Origin: FEB-22 sp003105195
Lineage (GTDB): Bacteria; Pseudomonadota; Alphaproteobacteria; Rhizobiales; Xanthobacteraceae
Assembly (NCBI GenBank): GCA_027493405.1
Contig: JAOSKV010000004.1
Coordinates: forward strand, 12,491-76,490
Reading direction: 5' to 3'
Length of the DNA stretch: 64,000 nucleotides
The translations under genes were made by a program, and so were the position numbers. Each line of letters opens with the position of its first letter. Within the stretch, counting starts at the first letter, position 1. Below the pieces are notes generated by a model that searched no databases, had not been told where the DNA came from, and was given only the letters and a program-made list of their open reading frames with translations. Positions 27,956 through 36,590 of this stretch are shown one piece after another.

Positions 27956-28918
27956 CTACCTCAGCTGGCTCTGGGGCGGCACGGCCCCGCCCTGCGCGGG
28001 CGCGCGGTCCGCCGGCGGCCGCCCGTCCGGCGTCGCCGGCCGCTGGCCGCGCCCGCGCGGGTCGCCGAAGTAGCGGAAGAAGTCGGATTCGGGCGTGAGC
28101 ACCATGCGGGTATCGTTCGCCTTCAGGCCCGTCTCGTAGGCCTGCATGGTCCGGTAGAAGGTGAAGAAATCCTGATCCCGGCTGAAGGCCTCGGCGAACA
28201 CGCGGTTGCGTTCCGCATCGCCCTCGCCGCGGGTCTGCTCGGCGCGCTGCTGCGCCTCCGCGATCAGCACCGTCACGTCGCGATCCGCGCGCGCGCGGAT
28301 CTCCTGCGCCCGCTGGCTGCCGGTGGCGCGGAACTCGGCGGCCTCGCGCTGCCGCTCGGTCTGCATGCGCTGGTAGATCGCCTGGCTGTTCTGCTCCGGC
28401 AGGTCGACGCGACGGATGCGCACGTCCACCACGTCGATGCCGAACGACTGCGACTCGCGGTTCAGCTGCTCGCGGATGCGCCCCATCATCTGGGTGCGCT
28501 GGTCGCGCACCAGCGCCTCGAAGGAGGATTCGCCGACCACGCGGCGCAGCGCCGAGTTGAGCAGGGTGGCGAGCCGCGAGTTGGCCCCCTCGATCGAGCC
28601 GACCGATTGGTAGAACAGCAGCGGACGGACGATCTTGTAGCGCGCGAAGGCATCGACCACGAGCCGCTTCTGGTCCGACGCGATGATCTCCTGCGCCGGA
28701 TTGTCGAGGTCGAGGATGCGCTTGTCGACCGGGATCACCGTGTCGATCAGCGGGATCTTGAAGTTCAGGCCCGGCTCGGTGACGATCCGCACCGGCTCGC
28801 CGAGGCGCACCACCAGGGCCTGCCGGGTCTGGTAGACCGTGAACATCGAGCCCCAGGCGACGATCAGCAGGACGATCGCCAGGACCGCGAGGACGCCGCC
28901 GAAAATATTGAGTCTCAT
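27956..28918 (-). CDS. hflC: HflC, FtsH protease modulator
   Basis: 320 residues. One N-terminal membrane helix (IFGGVLAVLAIVLLIVAWGSM) precedes an SPFH/band-7 domain on the periplasmic side, with the typical ALVVRLGEPVRIVTEPGLNF. A long helix rich in Glu/Arg/Ala (QREAAEFRATGSQRAQEIRA) forms the oligomer arm. With HflK it forms a cage around FtsH. The tail is Pro/Ala rich. Its ATG overlaps the hflK stop by four bases. Confidence 0.94.
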   Translation of the reverse strand: MRLNIFGGVLAVLAIVLLIVAWGSMFTVYQTRQALVVRLGEPVRIVTEPGLNFKIPLIDTVIPVDKRILDLDNPAQEIIASDQKRLVVDAFARYKIVRPLLFYQSVGSIEGANSRLATLLNSALRRVVGESSFEALVRDQRTQMMGRIREQLNRESQSFGIDVVDVRIRRVDLPEQNSQAIYQRMQTERQREAAEFRATGSQRAQEIRARADRDVTVLIAEAQQRAEQTRGEGDAERNRVFAEAFSRDQDFFTFYRTMQAYETGLKANDTRMVLTPESDFFRYFGDPRGRGQRPATPDGRPPADRAPAQGGAVPPQSQLR

Positions 28919-30054
28919 CGGTTTCCTCCTGTCGGCGTCTGCGTCTGCGGCTGCGCCCGGCGCGACAGCTCGTTGAGCGGCAGATACGGAACGACGCCGC
29001 TCCCGCTCGATCCCACGCCGGATTCCAGGATGACCTTGTCGGTGCCGCCGAAGATCCGCTCCATGGTCTCGAGATAGAGGCGCTGGCGCGTGACGTCCGG
29101 CGCCTTCTGGTATTCGTCCAGCACCTGGAGGAAGCGCGACGTCTGGCCTCTCGCCTCGGCCACCGTCTGCTGCTTGTAGGCCTCGGCGCTCTGCAGGATC
29201 TGCGAGGCCCGGCCACGGGCTTCCGGGACCACGCGGTTGGCGTAGGTCTGCGCCTCGTTCTGCGCGCGCTCGAGGTCGGCGCGCGCCGCCTGCACGTCGC
29301 GGAAGGCGTCGATCACCTGCTGCGGCGGGTCGACCTTCTGCAGCTGCACCTGCGTGATCTGGATGCCGGCGCCGTAGTCGTCGAGCGTCTTCTGCATCAG
29401 CTCGTGCACGGCGGTTTCGATGTTCTGCCGGGCGCCGGTGAGGATCGGCTGGATGTCGCGCTGGCCGGCGATCTCGCGCATCACGCTCTCGGCCACCGCC
29501 TTCACGGTGCCCTCGGGGAACTGGATGTTGAACAGGTAGTCGGCGGCGCCGTTCGGCTTCACCAGCCAGAACACCGAGAAATCCACGTCGACGATGTTCT
29601 CGTCGCCGGTGAGCATCAGGCTCTCCTCGGGGATGTCGCGCATGGTGGTGCCGGTGCGCCGCGTGTCCTCGATCAGGCGCATGCCGATGTCGATGCGGTG
29701 CACGCGGGTGACCTTCGGCGTGAGCACGCTCTCGATCGGGTACGGCAGGTGGTAGTTGAGGCCCGGCCTCGCGTCGCGGACATACTTGCCGAACCGGGTG
29801 ACCACGCCGAGCTCGTCGGGCTCGACGCGGAAGAAGCCCGAGAAGCCCCAGATCACCATCGCCGCGAGCGCGATCAGCATGAAGCCCTTGCCGCCGAGAT
29901 TGCCTCCCGGCAGCACGTTCTTCAGCTTGTCCTGGCTGCGGCGCAGCAGGTCCTCGAGGTCGGGCGGCGTCGGACCGGACGACTGTGGCCCCGACCCCCA
30001 CGGTCCCTTCGGGCCCGAGCCCCAGGGACCGCCGCCTTGATTGCTCCACGGCAT
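28915..30054 (-). CDS. hflK: HflK, FtsH protease modulator
   Basis: 379 residues. A Gly/Pro-rich cytoplasmic start (MPWSNQGGGPWGSGPKGPWG) is followed by a membrane helix (MLIALAAMVIWGFSGFF) and an SPFH domain beginning RVEPDELGVVTRFGKYV. The C-terminal coiled-coil arm precedes a hydrophobic strip and Gln/Thr-rich tail. It partners HflC (ATGA overlap). Confidence 0.95.
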   Translation of the reverse strand: MPWSNQGGGPWGSGPKGPWGSGPQSSGPTPPDLEDLLRRSQDKLKNVLPGGNLGGKGFMLIALAAMVIWGFSGFFRVEPDELGVVTRFGKYVRDARPGLNYHLPYPIESVLTPKVTRVHRIDIGMRLIEDTRRTGTTMRDIPEESLMLTGDENIVDVDFSVFWLVKPNGAADYLFNIQFPEGTVKAVAESVMREIAGQRDIQPILTGARQNIETAVHELMQKTLDDYGAGIQITQVQLQKVDPPQQVIDAFRDVQAARADLERAQNEAQTYANRVVPEARGRASQILQSAEAYKQQTVAEARGQTSRFLQVLDEYQKAPDVTRQRLYLETMERIFGGTDKVILESGVGSSGSGVVPYLPLNELSRRAQPQTQTPTGGNR

Positions 30055-30156
30055 GGATTGTCTCTCCTCGCGGGCCGGCCTTCGATCCGCCGCCCGCTCC
30101 TCGCGCGCCTTATAGGGGACGACCTTCGCGCGTTCAACGCGTGTCCGTGCCGCGAC

Positions 30157-30669
30157 TTACGGTCGCGCCGCCCGGACATAGCTGACGAAGTCGAAACCGG
30201 CCTCGTCCCCGGGCCCCGGCGGATGCGCCGCGCGTGCGGCTTCGCGCCACACGCGCGGGTCGATGGGCGGAAACAGCGTATCACCCGCCGGGCTGAGATG
30301 CACCTCGGTGATCTCCAGCCGGTCGGCGGCCGCCAGGGTCTGCGCGTAGAGCTCGGCGCCGCCCGTGATCATGATGGCGTCGGCGCCCCGCCGCAGCGCG
30401 TCGCCGCGTGCCGTCTCCAGCGCGGCCGACAATGTCGGCGCCACCACGATGCCGGGCGCCGCGAAGCCCGGATCGCGGCTGATCACGATGTTGGTGCGGC
30501 CCGGCAGCGGCCGGCCGAGCGAGAGATAGGTCCTCCGCCCCATCAGGATCGGCTTTCCCATGGTGATAGCGCGGAAGTGCTTCAGGTCCGACTTCAGCCG
30601 CCAGGGCAGGCCGTTCTCGCGCCCGATCACGCGGTTTGCGCCGATCGCCGCGACCAGCACCAGCTCCAT
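30157..30669 (-). CDS. folA: dihydrofolate reductase
   Basis: 170 residues. It reduces dihydrofolate with NADPH. MELVLVAAIGANRVIGRENG starts the first strand and Met20-type loop; the catalytic Asp is in LPWRLKSDLKHF; PILMGRRTYLSLGRPLPGR is the cofactor-binding block. It restores folate used by ThyA, encoded two genes upstream. Its ATG overlaps the stop of the GNAT gene by one base. Confidence 0.95.
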   Translation of the reverse strand: MELVLVAAIGANRVIGRENGLPWRLKSDLKHFRAITMGKPILMGRRTYLSLGRPLPGRTNIVISRDPGFAAPGIVVAPTLSAALETARGDALRRGADAIMITGGAELYAQTLAAADRLEITEVHLSPAGDTLFPPIDPRVWREAARAAHPPGPGDEAGFDFVSYVRAARP

Positions 30670-31178
30670 CAGCCGCCCTCCCGGCTCGCGAGCCTGGCGA
30701 GCGCCGCGCCGCTGACGCGGCACACCGTCCATTCCTCCATCAGCTCGGCGCCGATCGCGCGGTAGAAGGCGATCGAGGGCGCGTTCCAGTCGAGCACCGA
30801 CCACTGGAAGCGCGTCCAGCCGCGCTCCGCGCACAGCCGCGCGAGCCGCACCATCATGGCCGTGCCGATGCCGCGCCCGCGATGCGACGGCCGCACGAAC
30901 AGGTCCTCCAGGTAGATCCCGTGCCGGCCGCTGAAGGTCGAGAAATTCGGGAACCAGAGCGCGAAGCCGACCGGCGCGCCGTCCCATTCCGCGATGTCGC
31001 AGTGGACGCGCGGGGCATCCCCGAACAGCGCGGCGTCGATGTCCGCCTCGCTGGCCTCGCATGCGTGGGTGAGCCGCTCGTAGTCGGCGAGCTCGCGCAC
31101 GAAGCCGAGCACCAGGGCGGCCTCGCCCGGGCGCGCCGGACGGATCGCGAGCGAAGGGGTCGCCGCGGCCTCGCGCAC
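30669..31178 (-). CDS. GNAT family N-acetyltransferase
   Basis: 169 residues from a GTG that overlaps the thyA stop (TAGTG). The acetyl-CoA loop is in RPSHRGRGIGTAMMVRLARL, and NFSTFSGRHGIYLEDLFVRP is typical of the spermidine/diamine-acetyltransferase-like subgroup. The acceptor is unknown. Tight overlaps on both sides show translation within the thyA-folA operon. Confidence 0.86.
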   Translation of the reverse strand: MREAAATPSLAIRPARPGEAALVLGFVRELADYERLTHACEASEADIDAALFGDAPRVHCDIAEWDGAPVGFALWFPNFSTFSGRHGIYLEDLFVRPSHRGRGIGTAMMVRLARLCAERGWTRFQWSVLDWNAPSIAFYRAIGAELMEEWTVCRVSGAALARLASREGG

Positions 31179-31972
31179 TACACCGCCACCGCGGCCTTGA
31201 TGTGCGGGTGCGGCGCGTAGCCCTCGAGCGCGAAATCCTCGTAGCGGAACGCGAACAGGTCGTCGACCGCCGGGTCGAGCCGCAAGGTCGGCAGCGGCCG
31301 CGGGCTGCGCGAGAGCTGCAGGTGCGCCTGCTCGAGGTGGTTGAGGTAGAGGTGCGCGTCGCCGAGCGTGTGCACGAACTCGCCGGGCTTCAGGCCGGTC
31401 ACCTGCGCCACCATCAGGGTGAGCAGCGCATAGGACGCGATGTTGAACGGCACGCCCAGGAACACGTCGGCCGAGCGCTGGTAGAGCTGGCAGGAGAGCC
31501 GCCCGCGCGCCACGTAGAACTGGAACAGGCAGTGGCACGGCGGCAGCGCCATGCGGTCGACGTCGGCCGGATTCCATGCCGTCACGATCAGTCGCCGCGA
31601 ATCCGGGTTGCGCCGGATCGCCTGCACCAGGTTGGCGATCTGGTCGATGCTGCCGCCGTCGCGCGCCGGCCAGGAGCGCCACTGCCGGCCGTAGACCGGG
31701 CCGAGGTCGCCGTTCTGGTCGGCCCATTCGTCCCAGATCGAGACCCCGTGCTGCTTGAGGTAGGCGATGTTGGTGTCGCCCTTCAGGAACCAGAGCAGCT
31801 CGTGGATGATCGACTTCACGTGCAGCTTCTTGGTGGTGACCAGGGGAAAGCCTTCCGCGAGGTCGAAGCGCATCTGGTAGCCGAAGATGGAGAGCGTCCC
31901 GGTCCCGGTGCGGTCGTGCTTCTCGACGCCCTCCGCGAGGATGCGCTCCATCAGCTCCAGGTACTGGCGCAT
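31178..31972 (-). CDS. thyA: thymidylate synthase
   Basis: 264 residues, the same length as the E. coli enzyme. It methylates dUMP to dTMP with methylenetetrahydrofolate. The nucleophile Cys is in LPPCHCLFQFYV; DRTGTGTLSIFGYQMRFDL and RSADVFLGVPFNIASYALL are invariant blocks. Start 31972 is chosen after GAGGAA; an upstream extension to 32092 lacks family character. Confidence 0.96.
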   Translation of the reverse strand: MRQYLELMERILAEGVEKHDRTGTGTLSIFGYQMRFDLAEGFPLVTTKKLHVKSIIHELLWFLKGDTNIAYLKQHGVSIWDEWADQNGDLGPVYGRQWRSWPARDGGSIDQIANLVQAIRRNPDSRRLIVTAWNPADVDRMALPPCHCLFQFYVARGRLSCQLYQRSADVFLGVPFNIASYALLTLMVAQVTGLKPGEFVHTLGDAHLYLNHLEQAHLQLSRSPRPLPTLRLDPAVDDLFAFRYEDFALEGYAPHPHIKAAVAV

Positions 31973-32198
31973 GGGTTCCTCGGCCTGCGACTCGACGTCG
32001 TAACCTAGCGCAGGTTCCGGCGAAGTGGATACCGGTTCGCCGACAAGAACATGCGCCAAGCAAGAATCTACAGCCATTTCTGGTCGAAGCACCGGGCCGG
32101 GCCGATCATCGAGCCGGAAAAGCTCCGCCCCAAAAGGACTCCGGGTTTCCCGGGACGAGCCCCGCGTCGGCGGCCGCGGAGCGCCGCGTCGCCCGGGC

Positions 32199-33701
32199 CT
32201 ACTCCACGAACACCTCCTCGCGCCTGCCGCGGATCGCGGGCAGGATCGCGATCACCAAGAGCGCCGCCGCCACCGCCAGCAGGCCGGCCGAGATCGGCCG
32301 GGTCAGGAAGGTGGTGGCATCGCCGCGCGCGATCAGCATGGCGCGGCGCAGGTTCTCCTCCATCAGCGGGCCGAGCACGAATCCGAGCATCATCGGCGCC
32401 GGCTCGAAGTCGTGCTTGATCAGCCAGTAGCCGACGAGCCCGAACACCGCCGCCATGATGACGTCGGCCGGCGAGTTGTTGATCGAGTAGACGCCGATCG
32501 CGCAGAACACCAGGATCGAGGGATAGAGCAGCCGGTAGGGAACGCGCAGCAGGCGCACCCAGAGGCCGACCAGCGGCAGGTTGATGATCAGCAGCATCGC
32601 GTTGCCGACCCACATCGAGGCGATCATGCCCCAGAACAGGTCCGGCTGATTGGTCATCACCTGCGGGCCCGGGATGATCCCGTGGATCGTCATGGCGCCG
32701 ACCATCAGCGCCATCACGGCATTGGGCGGGATGCCGAGGCTGAGCAGCGGGATGAAGGAGGTCTGCGCCGCCGCATTGTTGGCGCTTTCCGGGGCCGCCA
32801 CGCCCTCGATCGCGCCGCGGCCGAAGCGCGCGGGCTCCTTCGCGACCCGCTTCTCGAGCGTGTAGGCCGCGAACGAGGCGATCACGGCGCCGCCGCCCGG
32901 CAGGATCCCGAGCAGGGAGCCGATGAGCGTGCCGCGCCCGATCGCCGGCGCCGCGTCCTTGAGGTCCCTGCGGGTCGGCATCAGGCCCGTGACCTTCGCC
33001 TGCACGATATCGCGATTGTGGGTCTGCTCGAGGTTGCGGATGATCTCGGCGAAGCCGAACACGCCCATGGCCAAAACCGCGAAGCTGATCCCGTCGGCGA
33101 GCTCCGGCCGGTTGAAGGCCATGCGGCTCGCGCCGGTCTCGAGGTCGGACCCCACCATGGAAAGGAGCAGGCCCGTCACGATCATGGCGAGCGCCTTGAG
33201 CACCGACCCCTTGGCGAGCACCACCGCGAAGATCAGCCCGAGCACCATCAGCGAGAAGTACTCGGCCGGCCCGAACTTGAGCGCCAGCGCCGTGAGCGGC
33301 GCGCCGAGCGCCGCGATCAGCACGGTCGCGAAGCAGCCGGCGACGAAGGAGCCGATCGCGGCGATCGCCAGCGCCGCGCCCGCGCGGCCCTGGCGCGCCA
33401 TCTGGTGGCCGTCGAGGGTGGTGACCACCGAGCCCGCCTCGCCCGGGATGTTCACCAGGATCGAGGTGGTCGAGCCGCCGTACTGGGCGCCGTAATAGAT
33501 GCCGGCGAGCATGATCAGCGCGCCCACCGGATGCAGGCCGAACGTGATCGGCAGCAGCATCGCGATGGTCGCGACCGAGCCGACGCCCGGCAGCACGCCG
33601 ATCAGCGTGCCGACCAGGACGCCGATCAGGCACAGCCCGAGATTGGTGAACGAGAACGCGATCGAGAAGCCGTGTCCGAGATTCGACAGGATTTCGAACA
33701 T
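32199..33701 (-). CDS. tripartite tricarboxylate transporter permease, TctA family
   Basis: 500 residues, about 12 membrane segments. The N-terminal glycine-rich signature is clear (LVGTLIGVLPGVGSVATIAM, then YYGAQYGGSTTSILVNIPGE). It is the large membrane subunit for import of citrate-like carboxylates and follows the TctB gene by 13 bases. No TctC binding protein is adjacent; one elsewhere in the genome would be needed. Confidence 0.93.
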   Translation of the reverse strand: MFEILSNLGHGFSIAFSFTNLGLCLIGVLVGTLIGVLPGVGSVATIAMLLPITFGLHPVGALIMLAGIYYGAQYGGSTTSILVNIPGEAGSVVTTLDGHQMARQGRAGAALAIAAIGSFVAGCFATVLIAALGAPLTALALKFGPAEYFSLMVLGLIFAVVLAKGSVLKALAMIVTGLLLSMVGSDLETGASRMAFNRPELADGISFAVLAMGVFGFAEIIRNLEQTHNRDIVQAKVTGLMPTRRDLKDAAPAIGRGTLIGSLLGILPGGGAVIASFAAYTLEKRVAKEPARFGRGAIEGVAAPESANNAAAQTSFIPLLSLGIPPNAVMALMVGAMTIHGIIPGPQVMTNQPDLFWGMIASMWVGNAMLLIINLPLVGLWVRLLRVPYRLLYPSILVFCAIGVYSINNSPADVIMAAVFGLVGYWLIKHDFEPAPMMLGFVLGPLMEENLRRAMLIARGDATTFLTRPISAGLLAVAAALLVIAILPAIRGRREEVFVE

Positions 33702-33714
33702 GGCGCGGCCCGCG

Positions 33715-34233
33715 TCAGAAGCGCAGGTTCTGCAGGTACGGCTGCAGGAGCGGCGGCCAGACCTGGAACGGAAGCTGCAGCAGCTTCACGAACAGCAGCA
33801 CCGAGAAGGCCGTCAGCAGCGTCGCCGCGATCGCGTTCTCGGCCCACCGGGTCTCGCGCGAGGCCATGCCCGAGATCACGAAGGTCGCGAAGGTCGCGAC
33901 CACGAGGCCGAGCGGGCGGATCATGCCCGCGAAGGCGAAGATCGCGACCGTCACGAACAACGGGCCGCGCACCGCGTAGCGCTCGAGGCGGGCCCCCGCG
34001 CCGAAATAGCCGACCGCGGTGACCGCGAGGCCGAGGACGACGAGCAACCCGGCGAACAGGCGCGGCGCCGTCCCGGGTCCGAACGCGAAGCCGCGCTGGC
34101 CCGGCAGGTCGCTGCCCGCATACAGCGCGAACAGCGCGAGCCCCACCAGCACCACGCCGCCGTAGAAGTCGCGCGGGTTGCGAATCCCGCCTCTGCCGGA
34201 GATGTGGGCGACCGGCCCGGCACCCTCGGACAT
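33715..34233 (-). CDS. tripartite tricarboxylate transporter, TctB family small subunit
   Basis: 172 residues with four membrane helices, starting FYGGVVLVGLALFALYAGSD, and the family block GTAPRLFAGLLVVLGLAV. Start at 34233 follows GGGGAGCGAGG. Forms the membrane pair with TctA. Confidence 0.86.
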   Translation of the reverse strand: MSEGAGPVAHISGRGGIRNPRDFYGGVVLVGLALFALYAGSDLPGQRGFAFGPGTAPRLFAGLLVVLGLAVTAVGYFGAGARLERYAVRGPLFVTVAIFAFAGMIRPLGLVVATFATFVISGMASRETRWAENAIAATLLTAFSVLLFVKLLQLPFQVWPPLLQPYLQNLRF

Positions 34234-34359
34234 GCCTCGCTCCCCTCTTCGCGTCCCTGGCGCCGTCTCGGTGCGCCTTGGCCCGAGTGCTAGCATAGGG
34301 ACGGCGGGCGAAGCCACCGAAAGCGCCGCCGCAACCATCCCCTTCGCCGGAACACGCGC

Positions 34360-34890
34360 TTAGACGAGGCCGGCATAGCCGAGCGCCGCCGCAACCGCGA
34401 AGCCCCAGAGCGGATTGAGCCGCGTGAAATAGGCGAGCCCCGCGGTCGCGGCCGTCACGGCGACCGCGGTCCAGCTCTGGTCCGCCACGCGCGCCAGCAC
34501 GAAGGCGGAGGCCGCGATCAGCCCGATCGAGATCGGCACCAGCCCGGCCTGCGTCGCGATGCGCCAGGGCGCGTCCTTGAAGCGCTCCCACACGCGCCCG
34601 ACATAGTAGGTGAACACGCAGGTCGGTCCGCACATCGCGACGGTGGCGACGAGCGCGCCCGCGAGTCCCGCGACATGGTAGCCGACCAGGGTGACGACGA
34701 TGACGTTCGGCCCGGGCGCCACCTGCGAGATCGCGAACAGGTCCGCGAACTCGCGCGCCGTCATCCAGTGCTCGACCTCGACGGCCTGGCGGTGCATCTC
34801 CGGGATCACCGCATTGGCGCCGCCGACCGCGAGCAGCGAGAGCATCGCGAACTGCACCGCGAGCTTGAGGAGCGCGTCGACCTCCTTCAT
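34360..34890 (-). CDS. chromate transporter (short-chain), second of pair
   Basis: 176 residues, a single CHR domain: LSLLAVGGANAVIPEMHR, ISQVAPGPNVIVVTLVGYH, and membrane helices to the end. Short-chain ChrA proteins occur in adjacent pairs that together act like one long ChrA. It may export chromate or another oxyanion; true substrate uncertain. The ATG overlaps the stop of the first half by four bases. Confidence 0.86.
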   Translation of the reverse strand: MKEVDALLKLAVQFAMLSLLAVGGANAVIPEMHRQAVEVEHWMTAREFADLFAISQVAPGPNVIVVTLVGYHVAGLAGALVATVAMCGPTCVFTYYVGRVWERFKDAPWRIATQAGLVPISIGLIAASAFVLARVADQSWTAVAVTAATAGLAYFTRLNPLWGFAVAAALGYAGLV

Positions 34891-35456
34891 CGCCGCGTCC
34901 ACCACCAGGCGAGCGCGACGCTCACCGGCGCGAGCCCGAGCAGCACCCACACGAGCGGCCATTTCATCACGACGACGGCGACGAACACGACCGCGGCCAC
35001 GAAGGGCGCGGGCGAGAGCGGGCCGCGCAGCAGCGGCTCGGCCATCTTGGCGACCGTGCCGATGATCAGCCCGGCGGCCGCCGCCGCGAGGCCCGCGAGA
35101 ATGCGGCGCAGCGCATCGATCTCGCCGTAGCGCGCATAGATCGCGCCGAGCGCGATCACGATCGCGACCGGCGGGCCGACCAGGCCGAGGAAGGCCACCA
35201 GCGCGCCGGTCGGGCCGTGCAGCCGCGAGCCGTAGACGATCGAGAAGTTGACGATGTTGGGGCCGGGCAGGAACTGGCAGAGGGCGAAGGCCTCGTTGAA
35301 CTCCTCCGCCGTCATCCAGCGCTTCTCCTCGATCAGCACGCGCCGGGCCCACGGCAGCACGCCGCCGAAGCCGTGCAGCGACATGCTGGCGAAGGCGAGG
35401 AAGAGCTCGGAGAGCGGCGGGACGCCGGCGGCGCCGGCGGGCGACTCGGAGGGCAT
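34887..35456 (-). CDS. chromate transporter (short-chain), first of pair
   Basis: 189 residues, one CHR domain: MSLHGFGGVLPWARRVLIEE and ALCQFLPGPNIVNFSIVYGS. The start at 35456 (MPSESPAG) is preferred over 35516, whose first residues are Arg-rich and unlike protein. It forms a translationally coupled pair with the next gene. Confidence 0.85.
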   Translation of the reverse strand: MPSESPAGAAGVPPLSELFLAFASMSLHGFGGVLPWARRVLIEEKRWMTAEEFNEAFALCQFLPGPNIVNFSIVYGSRLHGPTGALVAFLGLVGPPVAIVIALGAIYARYGEIDALRRILAGLAAAAAGLIIGTVAKMAEPLLRGPLSPAPFVAAVVFVAVVVMKWPLVWVLLGLAPVSVALAWWWTRR

Positions 35457-35610
35457 GCGTGCACGCTTACCGCCGGCCGGGCGCCGAGGCCAGCGGCGGC
35501 GCCGGGGCCCCACCATGCGCGCCCCTCACGGCTCGCCCGCGGCGGATCGGCGCTCGTCCGCCGGGGGCTCTGCGCCGGCTCTTTTCGTCTCGCCGTCCTC
35601 ACCTATATTC

Positions 35611-35947
35611 GGGGGCCGGCGCGAGCCGGCTATGGCGATAAATGGCCGTCGTAATAAACCCATCGGACCCGGGGGCAGTACCCGGCGCCTCCACCCGTGC
35701 GGCCGCCCCAGGCGGCCGGGCCGCATCGGCGGGGGCGAAACAGGATCGACGAGGGCGTAAAGGGCGTGCTTTTGCTCGGCATGGTACCACCGATATCGGG
35801 CCATATTCATAGTTGCCAACGACAACTATGCTCCGGTGGCTCAGGCCGCGTAACGCGGCTTGAAAGACCGATCTGAAGCCCTGGCGGGTTAAGCTCCGTC
35901 AGGCGGGGTTCGGAGGCACCTGGCAACAGAAGCCTCCACTTCTCTTT
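35611..35947 (+). ncRNA. ssrA: transfer-messenger RNA, circularly permuted (two-piece) alphaproteobacterial type
   Basis: The 3' tRNA half comes first: GGACCCGGG...CCCGG is the T arm and CGCCTCC (35686-35692) the 3' acceptor strand, followed by ACC. An excised spacer of about 37 bases with its own hairpin follows. The coding half starts GGGGGCG (35733-35739), which pairs with CGCCTCC, and continues AAACAGGATCGACG, the conserved tmRNA 5' domain. The tag frame from GCC at 35815 to TAA at 35851-35853 encodes ANDNYAPVAQAA. The end hairpin GGAGGC...GCCTCC is followed by a pyrimidine tract. TATATT at 35604-35609 is a likely -10 box. Ends are approximate. It rescues stalled ribosomes. Confidence 0.9.
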
Positions 35948-36030
35948 GCGCGTGACCCGCGACCCGCGACATTCGAGCCGATATCGCAGTAGCATTGCAG
36001 CGCCGAATCCCACATGAGTCCGTCGCGCCC

Positions 36031-36555
36031 ATGCCCGTCGACCACATCCGCTACGACCTCCTGACCCAGCAGGCCCTGCGCTCGGTGGTGCGCACCGTGC
36101 TCGGCGACGCCGCCAGGCACGGGCTCCCGGGCGACCACCATTTCTACGTCTCCTTCGACACCCACGCCCCGGGCGTGAAGATCTCGCAGCGGCTGCGCGA
36201 CGAGTATCCCGAGGACATGACCATCGTCCTGCAGCACCAGTTCTGGGACCTCGCAGTCACCGAGCAGGGCTTCGAGGTCGGCCTCTCCTTCAAGGGCGTG
36301 CCCGAGCGCCTGGTGGTGCCGTTCGACGCCGTGAAGGGCTTCTTCGATCCCTCGGTCCAGTTCGGCCTCCAGTTCGAGACGGCGCCCGCCCAGGCCGCCG
36401 CCTCGGCGGCGGAGGACGCGGAGAAGACGCCGGCCCGCCCCGCCAAGGCGTCGCCGGCCGAGGTGCCGCCGGCCGTCGTCGACGGGGCGCCCGAGCCCGA
36501 CAAGCCCGAGGGCGGCGCCGAGGTCGTGCGGCTCGACCGCTTCCGCAAGAAATGA
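36031..36555 (+). CDS. sspB: SspB family ClpXP adaptor
   Basis: 174 residues. DLLTQQALRSVVRTVLGDAA and MTIVLQHQFWDLAV, then GLSFKGVPERLVVPFDAVKG, form the substrate-binding domain of alphaproteobacterial SspB. A long Ala/Pro-rich linker leads to the C-terminal ClpX-binding tail EVVRLDRFRKK. SspB tethers ssrA-tagged proteins to ClpXP. The gene starts 83 bases after the tmRNA gene that makes the tag. Start 36031 matches the family; 35995 is in frame but lies next to the RNA. Confidence 0.92.
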   Translation: MPVDHIRYDLLTQQALRSVVRTVLGDAARHGLPGDHHFYVSFDTHAPGVKISQRLRDEYPEDMTIVLQHQFWDLAVTEQGFEVGLSFKGVPERLVVPFDAVKGFFDPSVQFGLQFETAPAQAAASAAEDAEKTPARPAKASPAEVPPAVVDGAPEPDKPEGGAEVVRLDRFRKK

Positions 36556-36590
36556 CCGCGTGATCCCGGGAATCGGGCGCCCGTCCTCGG

